Origin: a virus
Reading direction: 5' to 3' (one strand)
Length of the DNA: 64,000 bases
IMG/VR virus record: IMGVR_UViG_3300020179_002709
Span: 1-64,000 of that record
This document shows positions 44,114 to 55,800 of this stretch, piece after piece. The notes under the pieces were generated by a model. That model was given only the letters and a program-made list of their open reading frames with translations, did no database searches and had not been told where the DNA came from. Both the position numbers and the translations under genes were made by a program. Numbering within the stretch: position 1 is the first letter of the stretch; each line of letters begins with the position of its first letter.

Positions 44114-45060
44114 TGGCAAATTATATAAACGAAAGTGGATTTGAGCTAGGCATTAATGGGCTTAGAATTGTTGATGACTCCGGAACAGTTAAATATAAAC
44201 TGCCGATTAATGATGGAACTAACGGTCAAATTATAAAGACTGACGGGTCCGGTCAGCTTTCTTTTATTACACCTCAATCCCTAGTTGGATCAAAAGGTGA
44301 AAAAGGTGATAATGGTGTAAAGGGTGATCAAGGTACTGCAGCTTCCAAAGGGGATAAAGGTGATAAAGGAGATAAAGGTGAAAAGGGAGCAGACGGCATT
44401 GGTACTAATGGGGCGCAAGGTGCCCAAGGCGCGCAAGGACCTCAAGGCGCAAAAGGAGAAAGAGTAAGCAGTGCATCCTATTCTGACAGCACTAATGTTA
44501 TTACATTTACTAATTCTGACTCTTCTGTATTTACAGTATCAGGAGTAAAAGGACAGAAAGGTGATACTGGATCAAAAGGAGATAAAGGTGACAGTGGTTC
44601 AAAAGGAGATACAGGCCCACAAGGATCTCAAGGCGCTTTCTCAACTAATTCGGACGGACAAATAAACTCTCTCGGTGTAGGAACAGCAGCATCTACCGTA
44701 ACTGGTCAAATTAGAGCTACTAATAGCATTACAGCTTTTTATTCTGACGTTAGATTAAAAGAAAATATTCAGGAAATAGAAAACGCACTAGACAAAATTG
44801 AACAACTAAGAGGGGTTTTTTATAATCAAAATGTATTAGCTGAGAAGTTTGGTTACAATGATTATAAAAGGCAAGTAGGTGTAATCGCACAGGATGTACA
44901 GAAAATATTGCCCGAGGCTGTAACAGGAGCTCCTTTTGATATTGATAAAGACGGCAATAGTATTTCAGGTGAAAATTATTTAACCGTGTACTATGAAAAA
45001 ATAATCCCACTTCTTATTCAGTGCATAAAAGAACTTAAACAATTAATAGACAATAGGTAA
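44113..45060 (+). CDS. collagen-like fibre with S74 intramolecular chaperone
   Basis: This gene encodes 315 residues and is coupled to gp5 by TAATG. A short N-terminal head domain is followed by collagen runs (GDKGDKGDKGEKG and GAQGAQGAQGPQG), a small beta linker (NVITFTNSDSSVF), another run, and a C-terminal peptidase S74 intramolecular chaperone with FYSDVRLKENI, GVIAQDVQKILPEAV and ENYLTVYYEKIIPLL. The chaperone helps fibre trimerisation and is usually cut off at the Ser of FYSD. It is closely related to the C-terminus of the fibre at 60433. Confidence 0.85.
   Translation: MANYINESGFELGINGLRIVDDSGTVKYKLPINDGTNGQIIKTDGSGQLSFITPQSLVGSKGEKGDNGVKGDQGTAASKGDKGDKGDKGEKGADGIGTNGAQGAQGAQGPQGAKGERVSSASYSDSTNVITFTNSDSSVFTVSGVKGQKGDTGSKGDKGDSGSKGDTGPQGSQGAFSTNSDGQINSLGVGTAASTVTGQIRATNSITAFYSDVRLKENIQEIENALDKIEQLRGVFYNQNVLAEKFGYNDYKRQVGVIAQDVQKILPEAVTGAPFDIDKDGNSISGENYLTVYYEKIIPLLIQCIKELKQLIDNR
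44293..44640 (+). repeat. collagen Gly-X-Y codon runs
   Basis: Two in-frame runs encode Gly-X-Y triplets (about 44293-44462 and 44548-44640), separated by a small beta linker. Units are GDK, GEK, GAQ and GSK, close at DNA level to those in the fibres at 1535 and 60433. Confidence 0.7.
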
Positions 45061-45063
45061 TAT

Positions 45064-45492
45064 ATGGCTACAGTAAAAAGAGCTGATAGATACACACCTT
45101 TAGAAGGCTCGTATACAATATATCAAGATTTATTTACTAAGATATTGTTTGAAAGAGATACAAAAGATGCTTCGTTAATTGAAAACGAGGACGCAGTTAA
45201 ACAAGCTATAATCAATATTATTCTTACTAATGTAGGAGAAAGATTATATAATCCTACTTTCGGAAGTGAAATTAATAAAATGCTTTTTGAGAACGTTACT
45301 CCTCAAACTACATCTACGCTGATAAATTTAATTCGCAGCGCAATAGAAAACTATGAGCCAAGAGCTAATCTAATTGATGTGATTGCTTCTCCTCTACCGG
45401 ATAATAACGCATATACTGTATCTATTGTTTTTAGCGTAATAAATAAAACTGAACCAGTGTATCTAGAATTTTTACTTAACAGGGTAAGATAG
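45064..45492 (+). CDS. gp25: baseplate wedge gp25
   Basis: This gene encodes 142 residues of the GPW/gp25 family. Key patterns are IIFERD-like ILFERDTKDASLIENEDAV, then INIILTNVGERLYNPTFGSEI and ending NKTEPVYLEFLL. gp25 joins wedge to hub and primes sheath assembly (its lysozyme-like name is historical). It starts three bases after the fibre gene, and its stop overlaps the GTG start of gp6. Confidence 0.9.
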   Translation: MATVKRADRYTPLEGSYTIYQDLFTKILFERDTKDASLIENEDAVKQAIINIILTNVGERLYNPTFGSEINKMLFENVTPQTTSTLINLIRSAIENYEPRANLIDVIASPLPDNNAYTVSIVFSVINKTEPVYLEFLLNRVR

Positions 45493-47297
45493 TGGCAAAT
45501 ACTAATCTCAAACTTACAGGGTTAGATTTCAATGAGTTAAAAAATAACTTTAAAGAATTTTTAAAGCGATCTGACTCACCTTTTAAAGACGTTGATTACG
45601 AAGGCTCAAACATTAATCAGCTTCTTGACATATTTTCCTATAACACCTACTTGAATGCTTACTATCTTAATATGTTAGCAAGCGAGATGTTTTTAGATAC
45701 AGCCACACTAAAAGATAGTATTATTTCTCACGTTAAAGAATTAAATTATGTACCTAGATCATATAGATCAGCAGAAGCAAAAATTTCTTTTAGCATAACC
45801 CCTGCATCAGCTCTTGATAACTTATTAGTTCCTAAAGGTACCTCTTTTACTACTAAAATTGGATCTAATAATTTTACCTTTACTACTGCAGACAATTTAG
45901 TTTTAGCTGCTAATTCAAGCGGTGCTTTTAACGCGTCAGAGATTACAGTTTACGAAGGTAATTATGTAACTGACTCTTTTGTTTACTCTGCAGCCAACAC
46001 ATCACAAAGATTTGTAATTTCCAATCCTAACATTGATATTAGAAGCCTTTCCGTTTATGTTATTGAGAACGAAGGTGCTAATACAATTACATATTCTAAA
46101 GCATCTTCGCTTTTAGACGGAACAGCCAATTCAAATATTTTCTTTCTACAGGCAGCTGAAAATTCTCAATATGAAATAATTTTTGGAGACGGAGTCATAG
46201 GAAGAGTTCCTCAGAACGGCGCTACAATTATTTCTGAGTATAGAGTAAGCAATGGCGAGCTTCCTAACGGAGCTTCAAATTTTACTATTGACGGTACAAT
46301 TCAAGGACAATCAAATATTTCTTCTATATCGACCTCACAAGCAGCAAAAGGAGGAGGAGTTAGCGAAAGTATAGACTCGATTAAATTTAACGCACCAAGA
46401 GCGTATCAGAATCAAGAGAGAGCAGTTACCGCTTTAGATTATGAAAATATTTTATTAGCAAACTTTCCTGAAATAGAATCTGTTGCTGTGTTTGGTGGTG
46501 AGGAAGCTACCCCTCCACAATATGGAAGGGTTCTTATTTCTATTGATCTTAATACAGGGGAAGGCATACCTGATATTGATAAGAGAAGATTTTTGGATTT
46601 TATTAAATTAAGAGCTCCTATTGGATTAGAGCCTGTTATTGTTAGCCCAGAATTTCTTTATCTTGAAATTGACGTTACAGCCAGGTATAATACAAATGTT
46701 ACCAAGCTAACCACTCAAGCAATAGAAGTTTTGATTAGAAGTTTGGTGAGTGAATATAACATTGACAAGCTTAACGGGTTTAAAAAGACAATAAGAACAA
46801 GTAAACTTATAGAAAACATTAACAACTGCCATTCAAGTATTGTTGGAGTAGACACCCTAGTAGTTCCATTCTCCAGGTTATCAGTTATACCAACAGTTGC
46901 TTTTAACAAGACTATAAATTTAGGATTTTCTCTTAATAGATATTATAATCTTTCTACAGGTGTAGGAGAATACATTAGATCTAACGTTAAAGCTGTATAT
47001 AGTTCAAAATTTACATTTAATGGCATACCATGCACCATACAAGATAACGGTAGTGGTGTGTTAGGAATTTACAGCTATAGTGATACAGCTGCTCATTCAT
47101 TTGTTAAATCTATTGGAACAGTAGATTATGATACTGGCTCTATTGTTATTGATGGTTTAGTAGTAACAGCAATAGAAGGTAATTATTTAAATCTTCACTA
47201 CAATCCTGTCTCAAAAGATATTGCTTCCACTAAAAATACAATTCTTCTTATTAAAGATTCTGACGTCGAAGTTACAGCGGTACAAATTAAAGAATGA
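45492..47297 (+). CDS. gp6: baseplate wedge gp6
   Basis: This gene encodes 601 residues, beginning with GTG in a TAGTG overlap with gp25. The baseplate J-like pattern is clear: DFNELKNNFKEFLKRSDSPFKDVDYEGSN-type start, LLDIFSYNTYLNAYYLNMLASEMF, then YNVPRS-like ELNYVPRSYRSAEAK and FAPRAYQNQERAVTALDYE-like KFNAPRAYQNQERAVT. gp6 forms the inner wedge ring with gp7. It overlaps gp7 by ATGA. Confidence 0.9.
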   Translation: MANTNLKLTGLDFNELKNNFKEFLKRSDSPFKDVDYEGSNINQLLDIFSYNTYLNAYYLNMLASEMFLDTATLKDSIISHVKELNYVPRSYRSAEAKISFSITPASALDNLLVPKGTSFTTKIGSNNFTFTTADNLVLAANSSGAFNASEITVYEGNYVTDSFVYSAANTSQRFVISNPNIDIRSLSVYVIENEGANTITYSKASSLLDGTANSNIFFLQAAENSQYEIIFGDGVIGRVPQNGATIISEYRVSNGELPNGASNFTIDGTIQGQSNISSISTSQAAKGGGVSESIDSIKFNAPRAYQNQERAVTALDYENILLANFPEIESVAVFGGEEATPPQYGRVLISIDLNTGEGIPDIDKRRFLDFIKLRAPIGLEPVIVSPEFLYLEIDVTARYNTNVTKLTTQAIEVLIRSLVSEYNIDKLNGFKKTIRTSKLIENINNCHSSIVGVDTLVVPFSRLSVIPTVAFNKTINLGFSLNRYYNLSTGVGEYIRSNVKAVYSSKFTFNGIPCTIQDNGSGVLGIYSYSDTAAHSFVKSIGTVDYDTGSIVIDGLVVTAIEGNYLNLHYNPVSKDIASTKNTILLIKDSDVEVTAVQIKE

Positions 47298-50200
47298 GTA
47301 TAATAGAAAAAAATATCTCCTCACTAATTGAGTCACAGTTCCCAGAATTTTATAAGGAACAGGGACCTCTTTTTATTTTATTCGTTGAGGAATACTATAA
47401 ATGGTTAGAGAGCAATGATCCTGATTATGCCACGTATTCAGATACAACCTTTGTTGGAAATCCTTTATATCATTCTAGAAGATTACAAGAGTATAGAAAT
47501 ATCGATCAAACGGTTGATGAATTTTACGTATACTTTAAAGAAAAATTTTTAAAAAACGTAGAAATTACCGCTCAGGTTTCTGAAGATAGACTAGTAAAGG
47601 CATCGAATGATCTTTACAAATCTAAAGGATCTGAAAGATCTTTAGATTTATTTTTTAAACTTCTCTACGGAACTAAAATAGAAATATACAATCCGGGAGA
47701 AGATATTTTAAAGCCATCAGACGGCACCTGGGTTATACCTCAATACCTAGAATTAACAGTATCATCAAGAACAAAAAACTATGTTGGTAAACAAGTTACC
47801 GGTAGTATTTCTGGTGCAACAGCTTTCGTAGAATATATTATTACAAGAAATATTAATGGTAAAATAATTGACTATGCCTTCTTAAGCAATAAAAGCGGTA
47901 CTTTTATTGCTAATGAATTATTATTAGATGAACCGTCTGTAGTTAATGCTCCTAAAATTTTAGGTTCTCTAACGAGTTTAGATACAACTCTAGGAGGGGA
48001 AGGCTTTGCCGTTGGTGAAACGGTAAAAATTATTTCATCTAATGGTGTCGAAGGCATAGCTCGTGTTACATCAATTGAATCAGTAACAGGGCTTGTTCAG
48101 TTTACATTAGTTGACGGAGGGTGGGGGTATTCAAATACTACTGCTGAGACTGTCATTAGCTCGGATGTGTTAAGAATTACTAACGTAACAAATGCTAATA
48201 CTGAAATAACAACTTTTTTTAGAAATGAAATAGTAACCCAAGAACTATATGAATTTAGATTAAATAATGTTACTGGTAATTTTACCAAGAACAAAGAAAT
48301 TTATAACGGCAACATCGCCGCGCCATCGGTATCAATAATTGCTGATGTTAGTCAAAATACCACCACTGTTATAGGCAGTAGCAACACCGCAAACTTAATT
48401 ATAAATTTGGTTGAAAATGATATTTTTTCAAACAACGTTTTGTATTTACCAGATCAGCAAATAATTTTTGCCACCCTAGATTACTTTGCAATTGGAGACG
48501 AGGTTGTTCAATCTAACGGCACAGGTAATAACGTTACAGGTACTGTTAGTGCAATAGTTAGTTCAACAGCTATTTCTCCAAATACATCTACTATTGGTGC
48601 TAATGGTATTCATGTTGGAACTTATGTCATACAACCAGGTACCGGCGCAACCGGATATGTAACTGCTATTCCAAGTCAAAATTATTTTACATATACAAAC
48701 GTTAATGTGTTTACAGTAAGAGGAGGATCCGGCACATTTAATAATCTTTCCTCTATTTCTAACTATACAGATTCAACCCAGACTACTCTGATTGGAACTT
48801 TTGATCCAAATATTATTTTGTTTGGATATGAATATACTATTTCTGATACATCAACTACAGGCACTGATAAGTGGTCATATGCTAATACGATTGTTAAAGT
48901 AGGATCTCAAAGTGTTAATGCAGTCATTCATCTGGCATCAGATATTGGAGGTATAGTTCAAGCGTATACAAATGTATCAGCTAGTGCCAATCTTTTTGCA
49001 TCTAATTCTACAGCAATTGGTATTACAAGTGTTACTGGAGATTTTTATGGCTCCGGTAACACAATAATTATTGGACAGACCTCTAACACTCGAGCAAAAA
49101 CTACATTACTTTTTACCGGGTTTGGAGCTGATTTTAATTTAGGTATTATTTCGGACGCCGAGACAGTAAGACTATCTCCTGACTTAATTAGTAGTAATAA
49201 TGATGGTCCAGGAGCTAATTCTGTTAAATTTACAGAAATGCTTATATCTGGCGCAAACTCAACGTATAATAATTTAAACTCTGTTTATATTATGACCGGG
49301 GGATCTGGTTACGACAATACCAATATAGTTACTTTTTCTGGTGGTAATTCTGGTGCTGGTTCATTTACAGCTGGCAACGCTTCTATCATAACAGATACTA
49401 GTGGAGTAATTGTAGCAGTAGGACTATCAGCTAACGTAGGTAATAAAATAGTATCTACTCCTTCTACATCAGTAGTCAATTCAACCGGCGGATCCACAGG
49501 AGTTGGTACCGGGGCTGAACTTATACCTGTATCTTCCCTTGGCTTTATAAAACAACCCGGTGGAGATATTACATATACAATTTTAGATCTTCTACGGTTT
49601 AATACTTTAACTATCGGGACAATATCATCACTTACTAATATTAACCCTGGAGAAAATTATAACGTTAATCCTTTTGTATCTGTTTATGAGCCATACGTTG
49701 CTTCTTACGGTAGGAGAGATATAGTAATTGAGGTGGCTGATCTTACAGGACCTGGATTTGCTGTTGGTGAGTACGTTGAACAGACTATTAGTACCCCAGG
49801 AGTAGAGATTAAGTCTAACACCTTCTCAGGTAATTCAAGCAACGTTTATGAGGTTCAAGAGCAGGTTTACTCAACAGACGGAATAAATAACACCGCTACT
49901 GGATTTATTTACAGCGCATCTAAAGATAATACCACAGGCATTTATACAACTGTATTAGTGAGTAATACTGGTACGTGGCAAAATTCAGTTAACGTTAGTA
50001 TTTTAACCGTGCTTTCTAATACTAATTTTGAACCAGGTAACGAAATTTTTCAAAGCACAACAGCCAATGGAATTTTAGTTGCATCTAACTCAACTACCCT
50101 TGTAGTAAGAAGTGTCGAAGGGACGTTTACATCAGGAGCTATTACTAGTAATGCAAGCCCCACACCTGGTTCAACAACAGTAACAGCTGAAGCTAATACT

Positions 50201-50851
50201 AAAATTTTTAAACTTATTGGTGCTACTTCAAACGGTGCATCAGTGATAACAAATACATCACCCTATATAGCATCAGCTACTGCAAAAGCTACAGTAAAAA
50301 TAAACGACAGTGATAAATTTTTAACCCTTAAAAGAGTAAGTTTATTCACAGAGTTTGTAGTTAGTAATACTGTCGTTGGAAAAACTACCGGTTCTACAGC
50401 TAATGTTGTATCAGTGTCTGCTGATCCTTCCTCTAACGTTATCGGTGATAATGCAATTGTGGTAGCTAACGTTGTTGCCACTCAAGGAACTATTTCTGGA
50501 TTAGAAGTAACTGACTCAGGAACTGGTTACATTAACAACGAAGGAGTAAACGTTAGCTCGCTTGATGGTAGCAGATTTGCATCTGCTAAAGCAAACGTAT
50601 CTACAAGTGGTATTGGAACAGGGTATTATTCCTCTACACGAAGCTTTTTAGACGACACTAAATACATACAAGATGGTGAATATTATCAGAACTTCTCTTA
50701 CGAAATACAGACATCAATACCAGTAGAAAAATATTTTGATACTCTTAAGCAAGTTCTACACGTTGCTGGCAAAAAAATGTATGGTAGAGTTCTTTTAGAT
50801 ATTGATGGCAATTTTAATATTATTTCCAATTCAAACATCACTATTACATAA
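47294..50851 (+). CDS. gp7: baseplate wedge gp7
   Basis: This gene encodes 1185 residues. The N-terminus (QFPEFYKEQGPLFILFVEEY, then SKGSERSLDLFFKLLYGTK) is typical of gp7 in T4-like marine phages. The middle consists of repeated beta segments of the type SGSGYxxxTxVTFSGG. The C-terminus (LDDTKYIQDGEYYQNFSYEI, then VLHVAGKKMYG) is also conserved-looking. gp7 is the largest wedge protein in the T4 plan and holds gp6, gp8 and gp10. It is followed by gp8 after 11 bases. Confidence 0.82.
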   Translation: MSIIEKNISSLIESQFPEFYKEQGPLFILFVEEYYKWLESNDPDYATYSDTTFVGNPLYHSRRLQEYRNIDQTVDEFYVYFKEKFLKNVEITAQVSEDRLVKASNDLYKSKGSERSLDLFFKLLYGTKIEIYNPGEDILKPSDGTWVIPQYLELTVSSRTKNYVGKQVTGSISGATAFVEYIITRNINGKIIDYAFLSNKSGTFIANELLLDEPSVVNAPKILGSLTSLDTTLGGEGFAVGETVKIISSNGVEGIARVTSIESVTGLVQFTLVDGGWGYSNTTAETVISSDVLRITNVTNANTEITTFFRNEIVTQELYEFRLNNVTGNFTKNKEIYNGNIAAPSVSIIADVSQNTTTVIGSSNTANLIINLVENDIFSNNVLYLPDQQIIFATLDYFAIGDEVVQSNGTGNNVTGTVSAIVSSTAISPNTSTIGANGIHVGTYVIQPGTGATGYVTAIPSQNYFTYTNVNVFTVRGGSGTFNNLSSISNYTDSTQTTLIGTFDPNIILFGYEYTISDTSTTGTDKWSYANTIVKVGSQSVNAVIHLASDIGGIVQAYTNVSASANLFASNSTAIGITSVTGDFYGSGNTIIIGQTSNTRAKTTLLFTGFGADFNLGIISDAETVRLSPDLISSNNDGPGANSVKFTEMLISGANSTYNNLNSVYIMTGGSGYDNTNIVTFSGGNSGAGSFTAGNASIITDTSGVIVAVGLSANVGNKIVSTPSTSVVNSTGGSTGVGTGAELIPVSSLGFIKQPGGDITYTILDLLRFNTLTIGTISSLTNINPGENYNVNPFVSVYEPYVASYGRRDIVIEVADLTGPGFAVGEYVEQTISTPGVEIKSNTFSGNSSNVYEVQEQVYSTDGINNTATGFIYSASKDNTTGIYTTVLVSNTGTWQNSVNVSILTVLSNTNFEPGNEIFQSTTANGILVASNSTTLVVRSVEGTFTSGAITSNASPTPGSTTVTAEANTKIFKLIGATSNGASVITNTSPYIASATAKATVKINDSDKFLTLKRVSLFTEFVVSNTVVGKTTGSTANVVSVSADPSSNVIGDNAIVVANVVATQGTISGLEVTDSGTGYINNEGVNVSSLDGSRFASAKANVSTSGIGTGYYSSTRSFLDDTKYIQDGEYYQNFSYEIQTSIPVEKYFDTLKQVLHVAGKKMYGRVLLDIDGNFNIISNSNITIT

Positions 50852-50862
50852 TAAATAATTGT

Positions 50863-52878
50863 ATGACCACTTTAATTACCAAAAAATTTAAAAAACATAT
50901 TGGCGAGCAGTTAATAGAGTCTATTACAGAACCAGCTAATAATGTTTATTATCTATTAGCTGCTAGACATTTTCCATTTGCCAATAATGACGCAACTATT
51001 CCAGTTCCTGATAATACTTTCAAAGAGCTTGAGACTGTTGTATATGAGGAAGCTATCTTTGGTAAAAAAATTAATTCATCTGATGTAAATCTAGTTATTC
51101 CAAAATATATTTGGACTTCTAATACAGTATACTCTCCATACGATGATACAGATACAGGATTACTTGATAAGAAATTTTATGTAGCGGTTGACGGAGGAGC
51201 AACCTATTACATCTACAAGTGCTTAGATAATAATGGGGGAGTAGCTTCTAACGTTCAGCCTACAAATACAAGTGAAAGTGCATGCAACTTTGTAACAACT
51301 GCTGACGGGTATGTTTGGAAGCTAATGTATAAACTTCCGGAAGCTACGTTTGAGAAGTTTCAAACGGCCGATTATATGCCAGTAACTACAAATGCTAATG
51401 TAGCGGGCAATACTGTCTCTGGTGCAATTGACGTTATTAAAATTACTACACCAGGTTCAAATTATGTTGCCACTCTTAACGGACAATTTACCGCTAGTGA
51501 TTTAAGAGAGTCTATTCCTGGAGTTACCGGTAATACTACAACTTACAGACTAAACGAGTCTGCTTCCGCCAATGCTGATTTTTATGTTGGTAGTGCACTT
51601 TATATTTCTACAGGAACTGGCGCTGGACAGCTAAAAAGAATTACTGACTATAATGCAGTATCAAGAGTTGCTACAATTAATTCTATATTTACGGTTCCTC
51701 CATCAACAGATTCTACCTACGTTGTTGCCCCAAATATTATAATTGGAGGAGATGGATCTGACGCAACTGCCTATGCCACCGTAAGTTCTAATAATTCCGT
51801 CAACAATTATATTAGTAAGGTTAATATTATTAATAGAGGAACTAATTATACTTACACGTCTATTACTGTTACAGGTAATACGGGTGGCGTAAGTAACGCA
51901 GCCTCATTAAGAGCAATTATTCCTCCAGTAGGAGGACACGGAAAAAATCCTGCATCAGAATTAGGAGCAAAAGCAGTCGCTATATCGCTTTCATTCAATA
52001 CAACTGAGAGTGGCTACATTACTGCAGAAAATGATTATAGAAAATTAGCACTTATTAGAGACCCTCTTTTTAGAAACGTTACACTTACACTCGGTAGTGA
52101 GATAGGAACGTTCACTGCCGGGGAAAATGTACATCAGATTGAATATAAAACACTTTTAGGTACTGTGGCTGGTAATACAAGTACTAATGCTATTACGGGT
52201 ACGGGCACGAGTTTTAATATTTCTTTAAAAGCAAATGATAGAATTTTAATTTATGATACTATTACAGGACTGTATAGCTTGAGAACCGTTACCACGGTTA
52301 CAAATGCTACCTCTATTATTGTAAATGATGAGCTTCCTTTTATTTCTTCTATTGCAAGATATTCTTTTGTAAGTATATTAGCTAGCGGAGTTAAAACAGG
52401 CAATTCATCTCCTTATCTTACTATGAGTAACGTGGAACCAAAATTTACAACAGGTAAAATTATAGTCGGTGAAACATCAGGCGCTATCGCTAATGTAACT
52501 AATATTGATGTAAATGAAAAAAATTATAATAACTGGAACACATTAGACAATAGAACAAGAATATCATACACAACTAAATCTGGCTCGATGCCAGAAGATG
52601 CAGTAGTGCTACAAACAGACATCTCATTAAGTAATGCATATTTTCATTCTTCTAATAGCACTTACATTTTTCTTACAGCTGAAAGGGGACCAATTAACGC
52701 AGATCCTGCCGAGCTGATAAGAGAAAACCAAGGTGCAGCTACCTTTACGCTTGGTAGTGTTAAGTACCTACCTGACATAATAAAAGGTTCTGGAGAGGTT
52801 ATATACATAGAGAATACTACTGCAATTTCAAGAGCAAATAATCAATCAGAAACTTTAAGATTAATTATAAATTTTTAA
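50863..52878 (+). CDS. gp8: baseplate wedge gp8
   Basis: This gene encodes 671 residues, longer than T4 gp8 (334). The N-terminus carries the gp8 pattern: FKKHIGEQLIESITEPANNVYYL, IPVPDNTFKELETVVYEEAIFGK-type region, and VTTADGYVWKLMYKLPEATFEKF. A long beta-rich C-terminal extension follows. gp8 connects to gp7 and the fibres in the wedge. No strong ribosome binding site is seen upstream; a TAATAAATA-like stretch precedes the ATG. Confidence 0.82.
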   Translation: MTTLITKKFKKHIGEQLIESITEPANNVYYLLAARHFPFANNDATIPVPDNTFKELETVVYEEAIFGKKINSSDVNLVIPKYIWTSNTVYSPYDDTDTGLLDKKFYVAVDGGATYYIYKCLDNNGGVASNVQPTNTSESACNFVTTADGYVWKLMYKLPEATFEKFQTADYMPVTTNANVAGNTVSGAIDVIKITTPGSNYVATLNGQFTASDLRESIPGVTGNTTTYRLNESASANADFYVGSALYISTGTGAGQLKRITDYNAVSRVATINSIFTVPPSTDSTYVVAPNIIIGGDGSDATAYATVSSNNSVNNYISKVNIINRGTNYTYTSITVTGNTGGVSNAASLRAIIPPVGGHGKNPASELGAKAVAISLSFNTTESGYITAENDYRKLALIRDPLFRNVTLTLGSEIGTFTAGENVHQIEYKTLLGTVAGNTSTNAITGTGTSFNISLKANDRILIYDTITGLYSLRTVTTVTNATSIIVNDELPFISSIARYSFVSILASGVKTGNSSPYLTMSNVEPKFTTGKIIVGETSGAIANVTNIDVNEKNYNNWNTLDNRTRISYTTKSGSMPEDAVVLQTDISLSNAYFHSSNSTYIFLTAERGPINADPAELIRENQGAATFTLGSVKYLPDIIKGSGEVIYIENTTAISRANNQSETLRLIINF

Positions 52879-52887
52879 GAGGAAGCA

Positions 52888-55800
52888 ATGCCTTTAGATT
52901 CTAATTTAAATGTATCACCATACTTTGATGATTTCGATGAGCAGAAAAACTTTCATCGAGTATTGTTTAGACCAGGCGTTGCAGTTCAGGCTCGCGAGCT
53001 AACTCAACTTCAAACAATTCTTCAAAATCAAATTGAGAGATTTGGCGATAACATTTATCGCACAGGTACGATTATTAAAGGGTGCGCTCTCAACCCAGAT
53101 TACAGATATAACTATATAAAAATTCTTGATAATCAGGCCGACGGTCAGCCTGTATCAATGGCTCTTTATTCTAACTCTTTAATTATTCAAGAGTCTTCTA
53201 ACTTACGGGCTTTTGCCGTTAACTACAAAACCGGTCTTGAATCTCAAGATCCCGATCTTAATACTCTTTATATTAAGTATCAAAATACTGGTACCGGTGG
53301 AGAAAAAACTTTTTCAGCGAGTCAAGTAGTAAAAGTATTTAACAGAAATAGAACAATCGAAGACATAAATGTTGTTCTTGGCGGCACATTATATTCTAAT
53401 AATGATACTGTAGTATTTTCTGGAGGTAGCGGAGCCGGCGCATCAGCAGTTCTCACTACCGATGCAGGAGGTAAAATTGTAGATGTATCCGTACAATCAA
53501 AAGGATCGGGCTATACTACTACACCAAATGTATCGATAACTACCTCTACAGGGTCAGGCGCTAACATAGCTGCATTAAACTATATTGCTGAGTTAACTGT
53601 AGCTGCGGTAACTAATGCTGTGGGTATTGGTGCAGCTGTTAAGACATCAGAAGGTATTATATACCAAAAAGGTAACTTCATAAGAGTAGATGAGGAAGAG
53701 ATCGTTATTGAAAAATATAGCAATCTTCCAAACAATAAAGTTGTTGGTTTTAGAAGTGCTGAAACGTTTGTAAATAGCGCTATTGATACATCACTTTTAG
53801 ATGTTGCTACTGGTACACCTAATTATGCAGCACCAGGTGCTAACAGATTAAAGCTTACACCTCAGCTTGTTGTAATGAGTAGATCTGAAGCAAAATCTAA
53901 TAATGAGTTTTTAGCCCTGTTAGAATTTGAAAATGGACGAGTTATTAAAGATAGAACCTACACTCAATTTAATTCTTTAAATAGAGAAATTTCAAGAAGA
54001 ACTTTTGAAGAGAGTGGTAATTACGTTATTAATCCAATGCCTTTGGATACTGAAGATATTACACCTGCTAACACAACCCACTTTAATTTAGTTACCGGAG
54101 GTGGTACCTCTTATGTAAACGGTGAGCGCATTCAAATTCTTAATTATGTTAAGACACCTATTAGAAAAGCTGACGATTCAGCTAACGTAGCTAATCAAAC
54201 AATTAATACACAATACGGAAGCTATATCTTAGTTAAGCAGCTTTTAGGTTATTTTGAAATTAAAGAAGGCACTACTTTAAATTTAAGAGAAACAGCTGCC
54301 ACTGATGTATCAGACAACGCTGGTAGCACACCCACAGCACCAGGTAATCTTGTTGGAACAGCTAGAGCAAGAGCATTAGAATATCATAGTGGAACAATTG
54401 GAACGCCTGACTGTGTATATAGATTATACATTTTTGATATTAGAATGGCTACAGGATTTCCATTTAATCGTATTAGGTCCGTTTCAGTTGGATCAACTGC
54501 AGTTGCAGATTTAGTTTTAGAAAACAGCCAGGCAATTCTTAAAGATGTAGAGAATGATATTTTAGTATTTAAAACAGGTACGTTTGCTGTTAAAGAGCTT
54601 AATTCTGAAGAATTTATTTTTAGAACTTCTACAAATAGCACCTTTACACTTTCTGGAGATCAAACCATAACGTTCTCCGGAGGAAATACAGTACCATATG
54701 GAACTGGTTCCCTTACCGATATTCAAATAAATGATTTTATAGTTGTACCAAGCGCCACCTTCAGATACAGCGCTAACAATACCGGTACAGTTGATATGAC
54801 AAACGGAGAGGCAAACGTATTAGGGACCTCCACAACTTTTACATCAACGTATAAAGTTGGTGATTTTATTCAAATAGGTCAATCCGGTAAGCTAGACAGA
54901 ATTGTAACAATTTTTAGTGATGTAAAATTAGCAGTAGCTAATACTACCGCAGCTTCTTACACCGCAAACGCACACTACACAGCTTTTCCTAGAGGGGTAC
55001 CTATCGACTTTAATAGGGACAGTAGAGATATTTCTATTCCATCTACAACAAGTATTACTGTTGATATTGGTACAAGTATTAACGTTGCTGCGTCTTTTGT
55101 AATGTACCATGATTTAGAAAATTTTGAACCAGCTGTTAGAACCAAAACTGTAAGTAATCCGGTTTATGTGAAAGTATCATCATCGAGAGTTACTGCAACA
55201 CCTAATGGACCGTGGTGCCTAGGTCTTCCGGACGTAATAAGTCTTGAGGGAGTTCACGTTGGCACTTCTTCTACTTATTCCGATACAACAACTAATTATG
55301 CTGAACAGTTTGAATTAATTACTGGACAAAAAGATAATTTTTATGGTCTAGCATACCTTCGTAAGAAGCCGGGATCAACTCTCTCACTTTCAGGTAGTAA
55401 TAATTTAACTGTTAAACTAAAAGTATTTACCCACTCATCTGGAAAATACTTTTCTACTGAATCATACCCTGTTGATGATTCAACTGATCCTTTACCATCT
55501 AATAAAATTAGAACAGAATCAATTCCTGTTTTTGTATCTCCAACATCCGGTGAACAATTTCCTTTAAGAGATAGTGTTGATTTCAGGCCAATTGCTTCTA
55601 ATACTGCTGTATATTCTAGCACTGTAGGATCAGCCTCTATAGACCCGGATGCTACTGAAACAATACCTGCTGGTGAAAAATTCTTTCCATCTCCATCAAG
55701 AAGCTTTGAATGTAATATTGAAGCATATATGTCTAGAGTAGATAGAATTGTCTTAGGTAGCGATGGTAATATAAGAATTATAGAAGGTCTACCCGCATTC